Origin: Litorisediminicola beolgyonensis
GTDB lineage: Bacteria > Pseudomonadota > Alphaproteobacteria > Rhodobacterales > Rhodobacteraceae
NCBI RefSeq assembly: GCF_042679605.1
Contig: NZ_JBHTMU010000010.1
Span: 1 to 64,000, forward strand
Direction of reading: 5' to 3'
Length of the DNA: 64,000 nucleotides
Program-made: the position numbers and the translations under genes
Notes under the pieces: generated by a model
Told to the model about the DNA's origin: nothing
Database searches by the model: none
What the model saw: only the letters and a program-made list of their open reading frames with translations
Shown: positions 1-7,582 of the stretch, in pieces
How the letters are laid out: each line of letters opens with the position of its first letter
Numbering within the stretch: the first letter of the stretch is position 1

Positions 1-1288
1 TTGCTGCTGCTCATCATGGCCTCCTTGCCTCAAAATTAGCGAAGAAGGCGTCCACGATACACGGGGCTATTCAGACAGCGACCGGCAGGCCGACCCCGAG
101 GCCAGCCGCATCATCCTGACCCATACGAACGATGAGGTGCGCGCGCTGAACCTCGCCGCGCGGGAGCGGATGCGGGACGCGGGCGATCTCGGCCCGGAGG
201 TCCGGCTGACGGTCGAGCGCGGCGAGCGCAGCTTCGCCCCCGGCGACCGCGTGATGTTCTTGCAGAACGACCGTGGGATGGGCGTGAAGAACGGCACGCT
301 CGGAACCATCGCGGAGCTCGAACGCCAGGCGATGACGGTGCGCACCGATGACGGCCGCGCCGTCCGCTTCGACCTAAAGGACTACGACCGGATCGACCAC
401 GGCTACGCCGCCACGATCCACAAGGCGCAGGGCATGACGGTCGACCGCGCCCATGTGCTGGCGACGCCGGGGCTGAATGCGCATAGCAGCTATGTGGCTC
501 TCACCCGGCACCGCGACGGAGTGGATCTGCATTACGGCCGCGACGACTTCGCGACACCTGAGCGTCTCGCTCGCACCCTCGGGCGCGAGCGGGCGAAGGA
601 CATGGCGCTCGACCACACCGGGCCCGATCCGGCGGAAGACTTTGCCGCGCGCCGAGGCATTGACTTCGGACAGCATGTCCCCGAGCCGCCTGAGATGCGC
701 CTGCAGCCCGACGATCTGGCCGAGACCCGCGAGGCTGCGCTCCGGCCGGCCCGTGCCCGCGCGATGATCCGCCATGCCGAGGCCGTTCACGAGGTCTTCG
801 AGGCGCAGGCCGAGGGCGGCAAGGCCAGCTCCGAACAGCTGCGCACTCTCAACCGCGCCCGCGATGCCTTCGACGTTCTGCGCCCCGATGCCTGGCGCGA
901 CGCCGAGGCGGCGTACCTGAAGGACCCAAGCCTCGCGCGGGATGCCGCCAAGGGTCAGCTCCCCCGCGCAATCCGCGCCCTGCAGCTCGAGACCGAGCTC
1001 CGCACCGATCCCCGTACCCGCGCCGACCACTTCGTCGACCGCTGGCAGACACTGGACCGCCGGAGCAGCGCGCAGTACCGCGCGGGCGATTACACGGGCT
1101 ACCGCGCCTCCCGGAGGGCCATGACCGACATGGCCCGCAGCCTTCAGCGCGATCCACAGCTGGAATCGCTCCTCGCGAACCGCAAGCGCGACCTCGGTAT
1201 CTCCAGCGACATGGGGCGGCGACTCGGCCAGGAACTCGCCTTCAGCCACGGGCTGGATCTCGGTCGCAGCCGCGGTCTCGGACTCTGA
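1..1288 (+). CDS. traA: Ti-type conjugative relaxase/helicase TraA, C-terminal part (5' end outside window)
   Basis: The frame is open from base 2 to the stop at 1288, so the gene begins left of the window. From about base 80 the translation matches the C-terminal half of MobF-type TraA relaxase-helicases, which nick oriT and unwind DNA for conjugation. Visible helicase-side motifs are HTNDEVRALN, the RGERSFAPGDRVMFLQND block, DHGYAATIHKAQGMTVDR (UvrD-like motif V/VI region) and SYVALTRHRD. The last ~200 residues are the charged tail usual for the family. Bases 1-60 translate to a Cys/Pro-rich stretch that does not look like TraA, so the left part may be a truncation or rearrangement junction. 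The catalytic Tyr/His relaxase domain is not in view. Family assignment is secure; intactness is unknown. Confidence 0.85.
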   Translation, partial: CCCSSWPPCLKISEEGVHDTRGYSDSDRQADPEASRIILTHTNDEVRALNLAARERMRDAGDLGPEVRLTVERGERSFAPGDRVMFLQNDRGMGVKNGTLGTIAELERQAMTVRTDDGRAVRFDLKDYDRIDHGYAATIHKAQGMTVDRAHVLATPGLNAHSSYVALTRHRDGVDLHYGRDDFATPERLARTLGRERAKDMALDHTGPDPAEDFAARRGIDFGQHVPEPPEMRLQPDDLAETREAALRPARARAMIRHAEAVHEVFEAQAEGGKASSEQLRTLNRARDAFDVLRPDAWRDAEAAYLKDPSLARDAAKGQLPRAIRALQLETELRTDPRTRADHFVDRWQTLDRRSSAQYRAGDYTGYRASRRAMTDMARSLQRDPQLESLLANRKRDLGISSDMGRRLGQELAFSHGLDLGRSRGLGL

Positions 1289-1418
1289 CACCCGTCCGAT
1301 CTGCCGCCGTCAGTACGCGCTGACCCTACGCCGAGCCGGACGCGCTTGCCCTCCCATCCCGGCCCTGCCTGACTGGATCAAGACCCCTCACGCGACCCCA
1401 GCAGGAGCCAGCAAGACC

Positions 1419-1643
1419 ATGCCCGACCCCGACCGCATCATCCGCCTTCGCACCGTCCTCGCCCGGACCGGCCTGTCCCGCTCCACCCTCTACCGCAAGA
1501 TCGCCGAGGGCACCTTCCCGGCCCAGCTTCGCATCTCCGTCCACGGCGCGGGGTGGCGCGAATCCGAGATTGACCGCTGGGTCGCGGACCCGGTCGGATG
1601 GTGGCCGGAGGGGGAGGAATGCGCTACGGTAAAGAATGGCTAG
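1419..1643 (+). CDS. AlpA-family helix-turn-helix regulator
   Basis: A 74-residue protein of the AlpA/phage excisionase-regulator family. The N-terminal half has the winged HTH signature RTVLARTGLSRSTLYRKIAEG, with FPAQLRIS and the WRESEIDRWV block completing the MerR-like fold. AlpA-type proteins activate integrase/excision genes of cryptic prophages and integrative elements, and they often sit beside mobilisation genes, as here, 130 bp after traA. The ATG at 1419 begins the conserved domain directly. No integrase gene is visible next to it, so its target is unknown. Confidence 0.85.
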   Translation: MPDPDRIIRLRTVLARTGLSRSTLYRKIAEGTFPAQLRISVHGAGWRESEIDRWVADPVGWWPEGEECATVKNG

Positions 1644-1856
1644 CCAGCGTGCTGCAAACAAATGAAGCGAGTCGCCCTGCGTGGACTTGCCAGCACGAAG
1701 ACCTACTCGAGGCACGGGGTGCCGACGTGCGCTACACCGCGCGATGCGTATTTTCCTGACGGAGGTCCGAATAGTCGGCCGATCAAAAGTAGGTCTGCCT
1801 TTCGAACCCGGCATTTCCTTGTCGGTGATTGCGCACAGAACGCTAACGATGAGCAG

Positions 1857-2783
1857 CTAGCGCGCTGGTTTCGCGACCAAACTGGTCCGAACCTCAAGAG
1901 CAGATGCATGATCCTGTGCTGCAAGTCGCACCACAACTCCGACCGTAAGGTCACAAAGGGCACCAGGCCGTCCTGAATAGCTTCCAGAGACCGGCACGAG
2001 ATGATGAATGTCGCGCCCGACTGCGACTGGAATCAGGTTCTGAAACCCGACGCTTCGGTTCGTTGGATCGAAGGCAATCCATCCAGCACCGGGAACAAAT
2101 ATCTCGACCCAAGCATGGGTAGACCCTGAACCCGCCGACCCGACGAGGCTCATTTCGGGATCGGACAGATAGCCTGAGACGATGCGGGCGCCAAAACCAA
2201 GTCGGCGGGCTGACTCGGCAAGCAGGACCGCGAAATCTCGACAAGAGCCCCATCGCCGGTCGAGCGTCTCGATCGGCGACTGGGTGCCTTCAGGGTCACG
2301 GCTCTGGTAGGAAATCTGGGTGAACACACCATTGCTGATGTCCTTCAGCAAGGACAGCGTGTCGGTCGGGCGCGCCATGACAAAGCCCTCGACCCATAGG
2401 GAAAGCCGACCGTCCGGGTCGGGGTATTGCGGAACCGTCAACGCGCCCAGATCCGTCCATTCGTCGTCGGCGTAGACAAAGGGGTACTGCGCGGCCGAGG
2501 CGGCGATGGCAAAGACCGGCCATGCAGGCGCGGTGAGATCCACTGTGGCACGGCTCTCGATCACCAGATGATCCGTCACGCCGTTAAAGACGGCGGTGGC
2601 GACAGCGTTGCCGGCCACGTCATGCGCCCAGGTTACCGTCGCCGTTGGAGAAATGGAGAGGGCATGCGCAAGTAGTCGCAATTCCCTTGTTTCGCGGGGA
2701 CGCAGCATCAACCTGTGCGGCCCGAGAGACACCTCGTGACGGTATCGGTAGGTTGTGGTGTGAACGATGTCGAGGCAGGCCAA
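1857..2783 (-). CDS. Transglutaminase-like cysteine protease family protein (first copy)
   Basis: A 308-residue protein with the bacterial transglutaminase N-terminal beta-domain (about residues 1-90, starting at HTTTYRYRHEVSLGPHRLML) followed by a transglutaminase-like papain-fold core. The catalytic triad is complete: Cys in WGSCRDFAVLLAESARRLGF, His in STHAWVEIF and Asp in AFDPTN. There is no signal peptide or membrane segment, so the protein is probably cytoplasmic. The family hydrolyses or cross-links peptide bonds, but its substrates are unknown. It is the last gene of the minus-strand cluster, separated from its upstream neighbour by about 260 bp, so it may have its own promoter. A second, divergent family member lies at 3920-4747. 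Confidence 0.85.
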   Translation of the reverse strand: MACLDIVHTTTYRYRHEVSLGPHRLMLRPRETRELRLLAHALSISPTATVTWAHDVAGNAVATAVFNGVTDHLVIESRATVDLTAPAWPVFAIAASAAQYPFVYADDEWTDLGALTVPQYPDPDGRLSLWVEGFVMARPTDTLSLLKDISNGVFTQISYQSRDPEGTQSPIETLDRRWGSCRDFAVLLAESARRLGFGARIVSGYLSDPEMSLVGSAGSGSTHAWVEIFVPGAGWIAFDPTNRSVGFQNLIPVAVGRDIHHLVPVSGSYSGRPGALCDLTVGVVVRLAAQDHASALEVRTSLVAKPAR

Positions 2784-3040
2784 AATGATGTTCCAGTTAG
2801 GTTTGAGGAAGACGGCGCGCGGCTGTGGGGATCAGCGGCGGCGAGATGCGCCCGGGCTGATTGGCGCGGCGTTCCGCCAGGCATTCAACCCCTTGCGGCG
2901 TCGGCAAATCCGTTCTCCGAAGCCTTCGCTCCAGAACGAGGTTTCACATCGCAGGCATTTGCGGTCTTGCGGAACGTCACCCACGGCTCATGGGGTCGCG
3001 ATGTCCGGTATGTCACCTTCGGCGATGGCCTCGTCCGCCA

Positions 3041-3574
3041 TCACGTTTTCCCCTCAGCCAGACGGGTGCGCAAGGGCGGCGGCGAGTCCGGTCGCGTAGG
3101 CATGCCTTCGTTTTCGGCGGTCCGGATCGACTCTTCGTCCCGCGCTCCTCGGGCGGTCGTCTTCGAAGGCGGCGCAGCCAAGTTCGGATCGGACGTCCCA
3201 GACCGGGAATAGAGATGTCGCAGGTGCGCCTCAGAGACCCCGTCGGCCTTCATCACGAGCTGCACCATCGGATCAGCCAGCATTTCTTCAAGGAAAAAGT
3301 CGGACAACTCCCTGTCGGTCAGCTTGTCCCTGGCGCGTGCTTGGTCGAGGTCGGCAAGGGAAACAGTCAGAGTCCGTGCAAGCCCCGGATGAGATATCCG
3401 GGGATGAAGCTTCACAAGGACGGAGGCTTTCCAGGCTGCGGGATCACGTTGATCAAGGGGTGAAGCCACCTCCGTTTCAATCTCGTACTCTCCCGCCGGG
3501 AGCGTCTCGTCAAAGCCTGGCACGCTGAAGGGCCGGGAAAAAACCGCAACGGACTTACTCGTCAGAACTTCCAT
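3041..3574 (-). CDS. Conserved hypothetical protein, 'LPAG-YE' family (long form)
   Basis: A 177-residue protein that I do not recognise. The N-terminal ~45 residues (FSRPFSVPGFDETLPAGEYE) clearly resemble the N-terminus of the 104-residue protein at 9095-9409 (MYPFSLADFPDELPAGDYEV), so the island carries two paralogues. The middle segment around LSDFFLEEMLADPMVQLVMKADGVSEAHLRHLYSR looks like a small helical domain. The C-terminal ~40 residues are Ser/Pro/Arg-rich and include AENEGMPTR, encoded by a DNA repeat shared with 5677-5707. No signal peptide or membrane span is visible. It belongs to the minus-strand stress cluster. Confidence 0.7.
   Translation of the reverse strand: MEVLTSKSVAVFSRPFSVPGFDETLPAGEYEIETEVASPLDQRDPAAWKASVLVKLHPRISHPGLARTLTVSLADLDQARARDKLTDRELSDFFLEEMLADPMVQLVMKADGVSEAHLRHLYSRSGTSDPNLAAPPSKTTARGARDEESIRTAENEGMPTRPDSPPPLRTRLAEGKT
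3099..3130. repeat. Dispersed ~32-bp repeat, copy 1
   Basis: GGCATGCCTTCGTTTTCGGC at 3099-3118 matches 5677-5696 at 18 of 20 bases, and the similarity continues through a shared GGATCG a few bases on. It contains the GCATGC palindrome. Copy 1 lies inside the C-terminal coding part of the gene at 3041-3574; copy 2 lies upstream of the Cys-repeat gene. It may be a shared regulatory or recombination sequence, or a duplicated coding scrap; its role is unknown. Confidence 0.6.
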
Positions 3575-3649
3575 TGGCGCGTTCCTTTCCCTTGTTGCTG
3601 TGAATGGTCCGCGCCCTGACAGGAATGAGGCGCGTAACCTCTGTAGGTC

Positions 3650-3898
3650 TCAAGATGTCTTGGACTTCGCGGGTGGTTCCTTGCCAGCGGCCTTGGGCTC
3701 GGTCTCCTTGGCAGGGGTCGTTGCTGTTTTCGCAGGCTTGGGCTTTAACGCAGCCGCAGCTCTGGCGGTCAGGTCCTTGAAGGACATTTCATCGATCCAT
3801 TGATGTTCCGAAGCCAACTCCTCGTCCATGTCGGACCGGGGTACTTTGCATCGGTACTGTAGATATGGGGGCTGGCGACCCGAATTGCGATGGTGCAT
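3650..3898 (-). CDS. Small lysine/alanine-rich protein of unknown function
   Basis: Up to 82 residues. The probable core is DMDEELASEHQWIDEMSFKDLTAR followed by a Lys/Pro/Ala-rich tail (KPKPAKTATTPAKETEPKAA), which resembles a disordered basic extension. An internal ATG at 3830 would give a 59-residue protein. Neither start has a convincing ribosome binding site, so the N-terminus is uncertain. It lies between the second transglutaminase and the LPAG-YE protein in the same orientation. No known domain was recognised; the acidic head with a basic low-complexity tail is seen in small nucleoid or stress proteins, but that is only a resemblance. Confidence 0.45.
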   Translation of the reverse strand: MHHRNSGRQPPYLQYRCKVPRSDMDEELASEHQWIDEMSFKDLTARAAAALKPKPAKTATTPAKETEPKAAGKEPPAKSKTS

Positions 3899-3919
3899 CG
3901 AAAAAGAAGCCGAGGTCAG

Positions 3920-4747
3920 TCAGGCCAATTCATCCGTCCAGACCTTGAATTCCATCAACGTGTTCTGGCCGAATGTCTGGGTCAGAGGGACATCGGCAGC
4001 ATCGCGACCGCGCGCGATCAGGATTCTCGCAAACCTCGGCTTATTGTTGCGCGGGTCGAACATGTGCCATTCACCAGCAAGGAACACCTCCATCCAAGCG
4101 GCGAAGTCCCCAGGCGGATGAGGCAGAGGTTCACCGATGTCGCTCAGATATCCGGTGCAGTAGCGGGCCGGAATGTTCATGCACCGACACAGGGCGATGG
4201 CGAGATGGGCAAAGTCGCGGCAGACACCCTGCCCCTCGGCGAGGGTCTGAGACGCGGTGCGCGTCGCCTTCGCCTGCATATAGTCGAAGCGGACATGTGC
4301 ATGCACGAAATCGCAGATCGCCTGGACGCGTGACCATCCGGCGTCCGAGGTCTCGAATAGGCGCCAGGCCTCCTCCGATAGAAGGTCGGTGTCGCAATAC
4401 CGGCTGCCCTGCAGAAACACGAGCGTCTCGAAAGGCAGATCCTGAACCGCGTGCTGCCGCGCGCCGGGCATGGAGGGATCAGGCTGGCCCGTGTCGCGGA
4501 AGATGCCATCCGTCGACAGGCAGAAGTTGCCCGCCGGAGCCATGAGGCGCGTACACCAGTTGCCGAAGCCGTCGCGGTAGCTTTCGAGCGGTACGCTCGG
4601 CGAGGTCACGAGATAATCGGCACGCTCCAGATCACCGAACCGCGAGTAGTGCACGTTCAGAAGCGCAATCAGCGGCGTCGGTTGAAGGAAGCTGTATCGA
4701 AGACGACACCCGATGCTGACCCGCATGCCGGACACACGACCGCGCAT
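3920..4747 (-). CDS. Transglutaminase-like family protein, His-variant (second copy)
   Basis: A 275-residue protein. The ATG at 4747 is chosen because GAGGGTG lies upstream and the gene then starts 13 bp after the preceding stop. An N-terminal beta-domain (GCRLRYSFLQPTPLIALLNV) precedes a transglutaminase core with nucleophile Cys in GQGVCRDFAHLAIALCRCMN. The usual HAWxEV catalytic-His strand reads DFAAWMEVF, so His is replaced by Ala. A His does occur in the next strand, EWHMFDPRNN, beside the catalytic Asp. Related proteins of this subfamily, as I recall them, also lack the canonical His, so activity may use a rearranged triad or be lost. It is co-oriented with the other transglutaminase and probably co-transcribed with the Cys-repeat gene upstream. 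Confidence 0.8.
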   Translation of the reverse strand: MRGRVSGMRVSIGCRLRYSFLQPTPLIALLNVHYSRFGDLERADYLVTSPSVPLESYRDGFGNWCTRLMAPAGNFCLSTDGIFRDTGQPDPSMPGARQHAVQDLPFETLVFLQGSRYCDTDLLSEEAWRLFETSDAGWSRVQAICDFVHAHVRFDYMQAKATRTASQTLAEGQGVCRDFAHLAIALCRCMNIPARYCTGYLSDIGEPLPHPPGDFAAWMEVFLAGEWHMFDPRNNKPRFARILIARGRDAADVPLTQTFGQNTLMEFKVWTDELA

Positions 4748-4760
4748 CGTTCTGTCACCC

Positions 4761-5543
4761 TCATCTTCCAAGGACGCACGCCCCGTCCGAAAGCTGGAAA
4801 CCTCGATTGCAGCTCCACCGGTTGCCGGATCGGTCGAGATAGGCGTTCTCTGGCAGATCGATGGCGACGCAGGCGCCATTCAGCACCTCGAATCCGCGCT
4901 CGCAGCTCCAGCCCGGTCCATGGGATGCCTCGTCCAGATAAGCATTCGATGGCACGACAACCGCGTCGCATCGGTCGTCGATTCGGACGAAGCCTCTCTC
5001 ACAAGCCCAGGCGGCGCCGTAGTCTGCGTTGGTCAGATACGCGTTCTCTGGCACGGCAATCGGCGAACATGTCTCTGCAGCGGCCTCATAGCCACGGTCA
5101 CAGGTCCATCCCCTCCCCGAGGCATCGTCCGTCAGGTAGGCACGCTCGGGCAGAACAATGGGCACGCATGCCTCGTTCTCCTGCCGGAACCCGCGTTCGC
5201 ATTGCCAATCGTAACCGGAAGACCGGAGGAAGGCATTGGCGGGCACCGGGATGGGATTGCAGGACGTCCCGTCAACCTCCTCGTAACCTCGGTTGCACTC
5301 CCACCCCGTCCCGTAGGAGCGCCCGGTTGGATAGGCATGCTCGGGGATATCGAGAGCCAGGCATTCGGCGCCCGCCAACCGGTATCCGGGCGCGCAGTTC
5401 CAACCGCCGCCATAGCTGCGCGGCTGGGCGTTCTCCGGCATTGGGCCGGTTCCATCCTGCGCAAGCACGGGAAAGGCGAAAGAGGCGATCATACCGGCTA
5501 TGGCTGCCGTCCGCGCGATCAGCCTCGCCAAGGGATGTCTCAT
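4761..5543 (-). CDS. Secreted protein with seven tandem two-cysteine repeats
   Basis: A 260-residue protein. The start at 5543 is chosen because AAGGA lies 10 bases upstream and a clear Sec signal peptide follows (MRHPLARLIARTAAIAGM, cleavage near VLAQDG). The rest is seven repeats of about 30-34 residues with pattern (E/A/S)NAYL-x(4-9)-W-x-C-x-RG(F/Y)-x(5-6)-C-x(2-3)-(I/V)-x-(V/L)P. Each repeat has exactly two Cys, 14 in all, implying one disulphide per repeat and a periplasmic or extracellular elongated protein. The frame stays open to an ATG at 5747 that overlaps the upstream stop, so a longer cytoplasmic-start form is formally possible. Function is unknown; I recall no named domain that fits exactly. 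Confidence 0.75.
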   Translation of the reverse strand: MRHPLARLIARTAAIAGMIASFAFPVLAQDGTGPMPENAQPRSYGGGWNCAPGYRLAGAECLALDIPEHAYPTGRSYGTGWECNRGYEEVDGTSCNPIPVPANAFLRSSGYDWQCERGFRQENEACVPIVLPERAYLTDDASGRGWTCDRGYEAAAETCSPIAVPENAYLTNADYGAAWACERGFVRIDDRCDAVVVPSNAYLDEASHGPGWSCERGFEVLNGACVAIDLPENAYLDRSGNRWSCNRGFQLSDGACVLGR

Positions 5544-5676
5544 CGCAACTTGTTCCTTGGCGGACCAGAGCCCGCCGGTTGCCGCGCGAGTCCTCGATAG
5601 CCCAAGCGTGAGCGTTCCGGTCAGCCGTCGAGTGGGCGCGGCCGGTAGCGGGGAGGCTCTGGAATTCGATCTCGTT

Positions 5677-5707
5677 GGCATGCCTTCGTTCTCAGCCACC
5701 TGGATCG
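5677..5707. repeat. Dispersed ~32-bp repeat, copy 2
   Basis: GGCATGCCTTCGTTCTCAGC at 5677-5696 is the second copy of the repeat at 3099-3118. It lies 134-164 bases upstream of the chosen start of the Cys-repeat gene, between that start and the preceding gene. A position upstream of a gene would suit a cis-acting site, although copy 1 lies within a coding region. Confidence 0.6.
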
Positions 5708-5743
5708 CGAAGTCCCGCGGGAGTGTCGGGTGGGTGCTGCTGG

Positions 5744-6223
5744 TCATCGGGGCGACAATTTGTGCAAGGCTGCAGCGGCAATAGCATGTTCCTTCTGGTC
5801 GTAGTCGCCCCGGAACTTGCCATCGACCTGCACCTCCCAGATGCCATTTCTTTCGCGCACCTGAACCCCATCGCGCTGCGTCGGCCAGTTCATGGAAGAA
5901 TCTTGTGCTCCTCTGCTTTTCGGCGGCACGGGTTTCATGTCGGTCATTTCCGGCTCCCTCTCGTTTGGCACGCGCGCGTCTCCGAGGAGCATCACAGCGC
6001 GAATGAATTCTTCCGCATAATCATCGGTTTCGCGGTGGTCGTGTTCGCGCTGGGTCAATCTCATCGGTTCTACGAACCGTTCCCGCAGGTGGTCGACGAA
6101 ATGCGGCTCGGTACGGGCCATGTAGGCGATCAGGGCCTGCAGGATTCGTTCATGGGCCAGCACGCGCCGCTCAAGATCGGTCGTCTCTGCGGCCATCCTG
6201 GTGAGATGTTTGCCTGATGTCAT
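5744..6223 (-). CDS. Conserved hypothetical protein with DUF2188-like C-terminus
   Basis: A 159-residue soluble protein. The N-terminal ~75 residues are helical and charged (ETTDLERRVLAHERILQALIAYMARTEPHF in two pieces), compatible with a coiled coil. The C-terminal ~45 residues (VQVRERNGIWEVQVDGKFRG...EHAIAAA) resemble the small DUF2188 fold: a WEV-type strand followed by a helix. GAGGAGG lies 11 bases before the ATG at 6223. Its stop overlaps a possible upstream start of the Cys-repeat gene, suggesting co-transcription. Function is unknown. Confidence 0.6.
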   Translation of the reverse strand: MTSGKHLTRMAAETTDLERRVLAHERILQALIAYMARTEPHFVDHLRERFVEPMRLTQREHDHRETDDYAEEFIRAVMLLGDARVPNEREPEMTDMKPVPPKSRGAQDSSMNWPTQRDGVQVRERNGIWEVQVDGKFRGDYDQKEHAIAAAALHKLSPR

Positions 6224-6466
6224 AGCGTATTGTCCTCCTCGCTGCGCGGTGCGACGCTGGATGTCGTGTCCTTGAGCCTGGGCAGGCAGGCCCTCGCATC
6301 ATCGTGATCCAGATCTTGCCATCCACCTACCAGCCAAGCGCAAATCGTGCGCTGACGCAGGTTAGGGGCACGGAATTTAAGTGGGTGTGTCTTGCTCAGA
6401 AGCGGACAGAAACCGGCCTCGGTGGTCCAGGTGTCATTGACGTGCTTCCCGATTGATACCCTCTAT

Positions 6467-7582
6467 TCATGCTTGAAACCTTCCACCATGAACCTTTCGG
6501 CCTGCTTCGACCTCCGTCTGTGTCAAGATTGGCGTCGCGGGGTCTTGCGCTGGTCGGACCCTGCCGGTTGACGCCACGCCACCGTCGCCCGGGTCACTGC
6601 CGGGATCGAGGAAGGGGTCTGCCTCGCCCTGCATGCCGCGCAGGAACCGGAACAGATCGCTGTCCGTCGTCAGGACAAGCGTCGTGTCGTCGGAGATCAT
6701 GTCGCCGTAGGCCTGCATGGTTCGGGTAAAATCGTAGAATTCCACCGAAACGGCATCGACATTATAGGCGCCCGCATAGATTGCTGCTGCTGCGGCATCG
6801 GCGGCACCGCGGATTTCCTCGACGGCGCGATAGGCTTCGGACTGGATCTTGTTCAGATCCCGCACCCTGTTGCCTTGAATACGGGCCGCTTCGCCGTTGC
6901 CTTCAGACAGGAAGCGTTCGGCGATCTGCCGGCGCTCCGAGATCATGCGGTCATAGATCTTGGGTCGCACGCTTTCGTTGTAGTTTATGCGTTTGAAGCG
7001 GATATCGAGAAGCTCGATCCCGAAAACGCGCACCTTCTCCGCCGCCGCCTCGAAGATCTGCTGCTCGACCAGCGCCCGCCCCTTGGTGATGGGAACCAGT
7101 GCGCCAATGTCCTGCGCAAGCTCCTGATCAGTTAGAAGCGTGTCCCGAAGCGGCGTCCGGCCCCTGGTCGTGCGCACAATCTCGATAAGTTCGTGCTTGG
7201 CGACGGCGTTCCGCGTCTCGCTACCGAGGATATCATCGAGGCGCGACTGGGCGCTGCGCTCGTCGCGCAGACGCAGAAAGTACTGCAGAGGATCGGTGAT
7301 CTTCCAGCGCGCGAAGAGATCGACCGAGATATAGAGCTTGTCCTTGGTTGGCATGTCCGATGGCGAGCCGTCCCACTCCAGAACCCGGCTGTCGATCCGG
7401 TTGACCTCCTGAACGAAGGGGAGTTTCAACTTGAGACCAGCCTCGGTGATCGGCGCGCCGACCGGCTTGCCGAACTGGGTGATGATGGCCTGTTCGACCT
7501 CGCCGACCGTGTAGACGGCGGATGACGCAGCGACGACCCCGGCAACCGCGATCACCGAGGCAATAAGCGAAAGGGTCTTCAT
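6467..7582 (-). CDS. hflC: SPFH-domain protease modulator HflC
   Basis: A 371-residue inner-membrane protein. The N-terminal signal anchor (SLIASVIAVAGVVAASSAVY) is followed by the SPFH/band-7 domain (VGEVEQAIITQFGKPVGAPI through FGIELLDIRFKRINY) and a long helical C-terminal region (SERRQIAERFLSEGNGEAA). HflC pairs with HflK in a periplasmic cage around the FtsH protease and restrains degradation of membrane substrates. The gene overlaps hflK by 4 bp (ATGA), as expected for equimolar partners. The C-terminal 50 residues are Asp/Gly/Pro-rich and longer than in typical housekeeping HflC. This is an island copy; a chromosomal hflKC is likely elsewhere. Confidence 0.9.
   Translation of the reverse strand: MKTLSLIASVIAVAGVVAASSAVYTVGEVEQAIITQFGKPVGAPITEAGLKLKLPFVQEVNRIDSRVLEWDGSPSDMPTKDKLYISVDLFARWKITDPLQYFLRLRDERSAQSRLDDILGSETRNAVAKHELIEIVRTTRGRTPLRDTLLTDQELAQDIGALVPITKGRALVEQQIFEAAAEKVRVFGIELLDIRFKRINYNESVRPKIYDRMISERRQIAERFLSEGNGEAARIQGNRVRDLNKIQSEAYRAVEEIRGAADAAAAAIYAGAYNVDAVSVEFYDFTRTMQAYGDMISDDTTLVLTTDSDLFRFLRGMQGEADPFLDPGSDPGDGGVASTGRVRPAQDPATPILTQTEVEAGRKVHGGRFQA

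Noticed and set aside
374..1291. 305-codon open frame antisense to traA
   Set aside because: It is a shadow frame; the plus strand matches TraA throughout.
3099..3118. GAAGGCATG on the minus strand as a ribosome binding site and start within the repeat
   Set aside because: AAGG is only one base from the ATG, too close to act as a Shine-Dalgarno sequence, and the resulting peptide in copy 1 is 20 residues.
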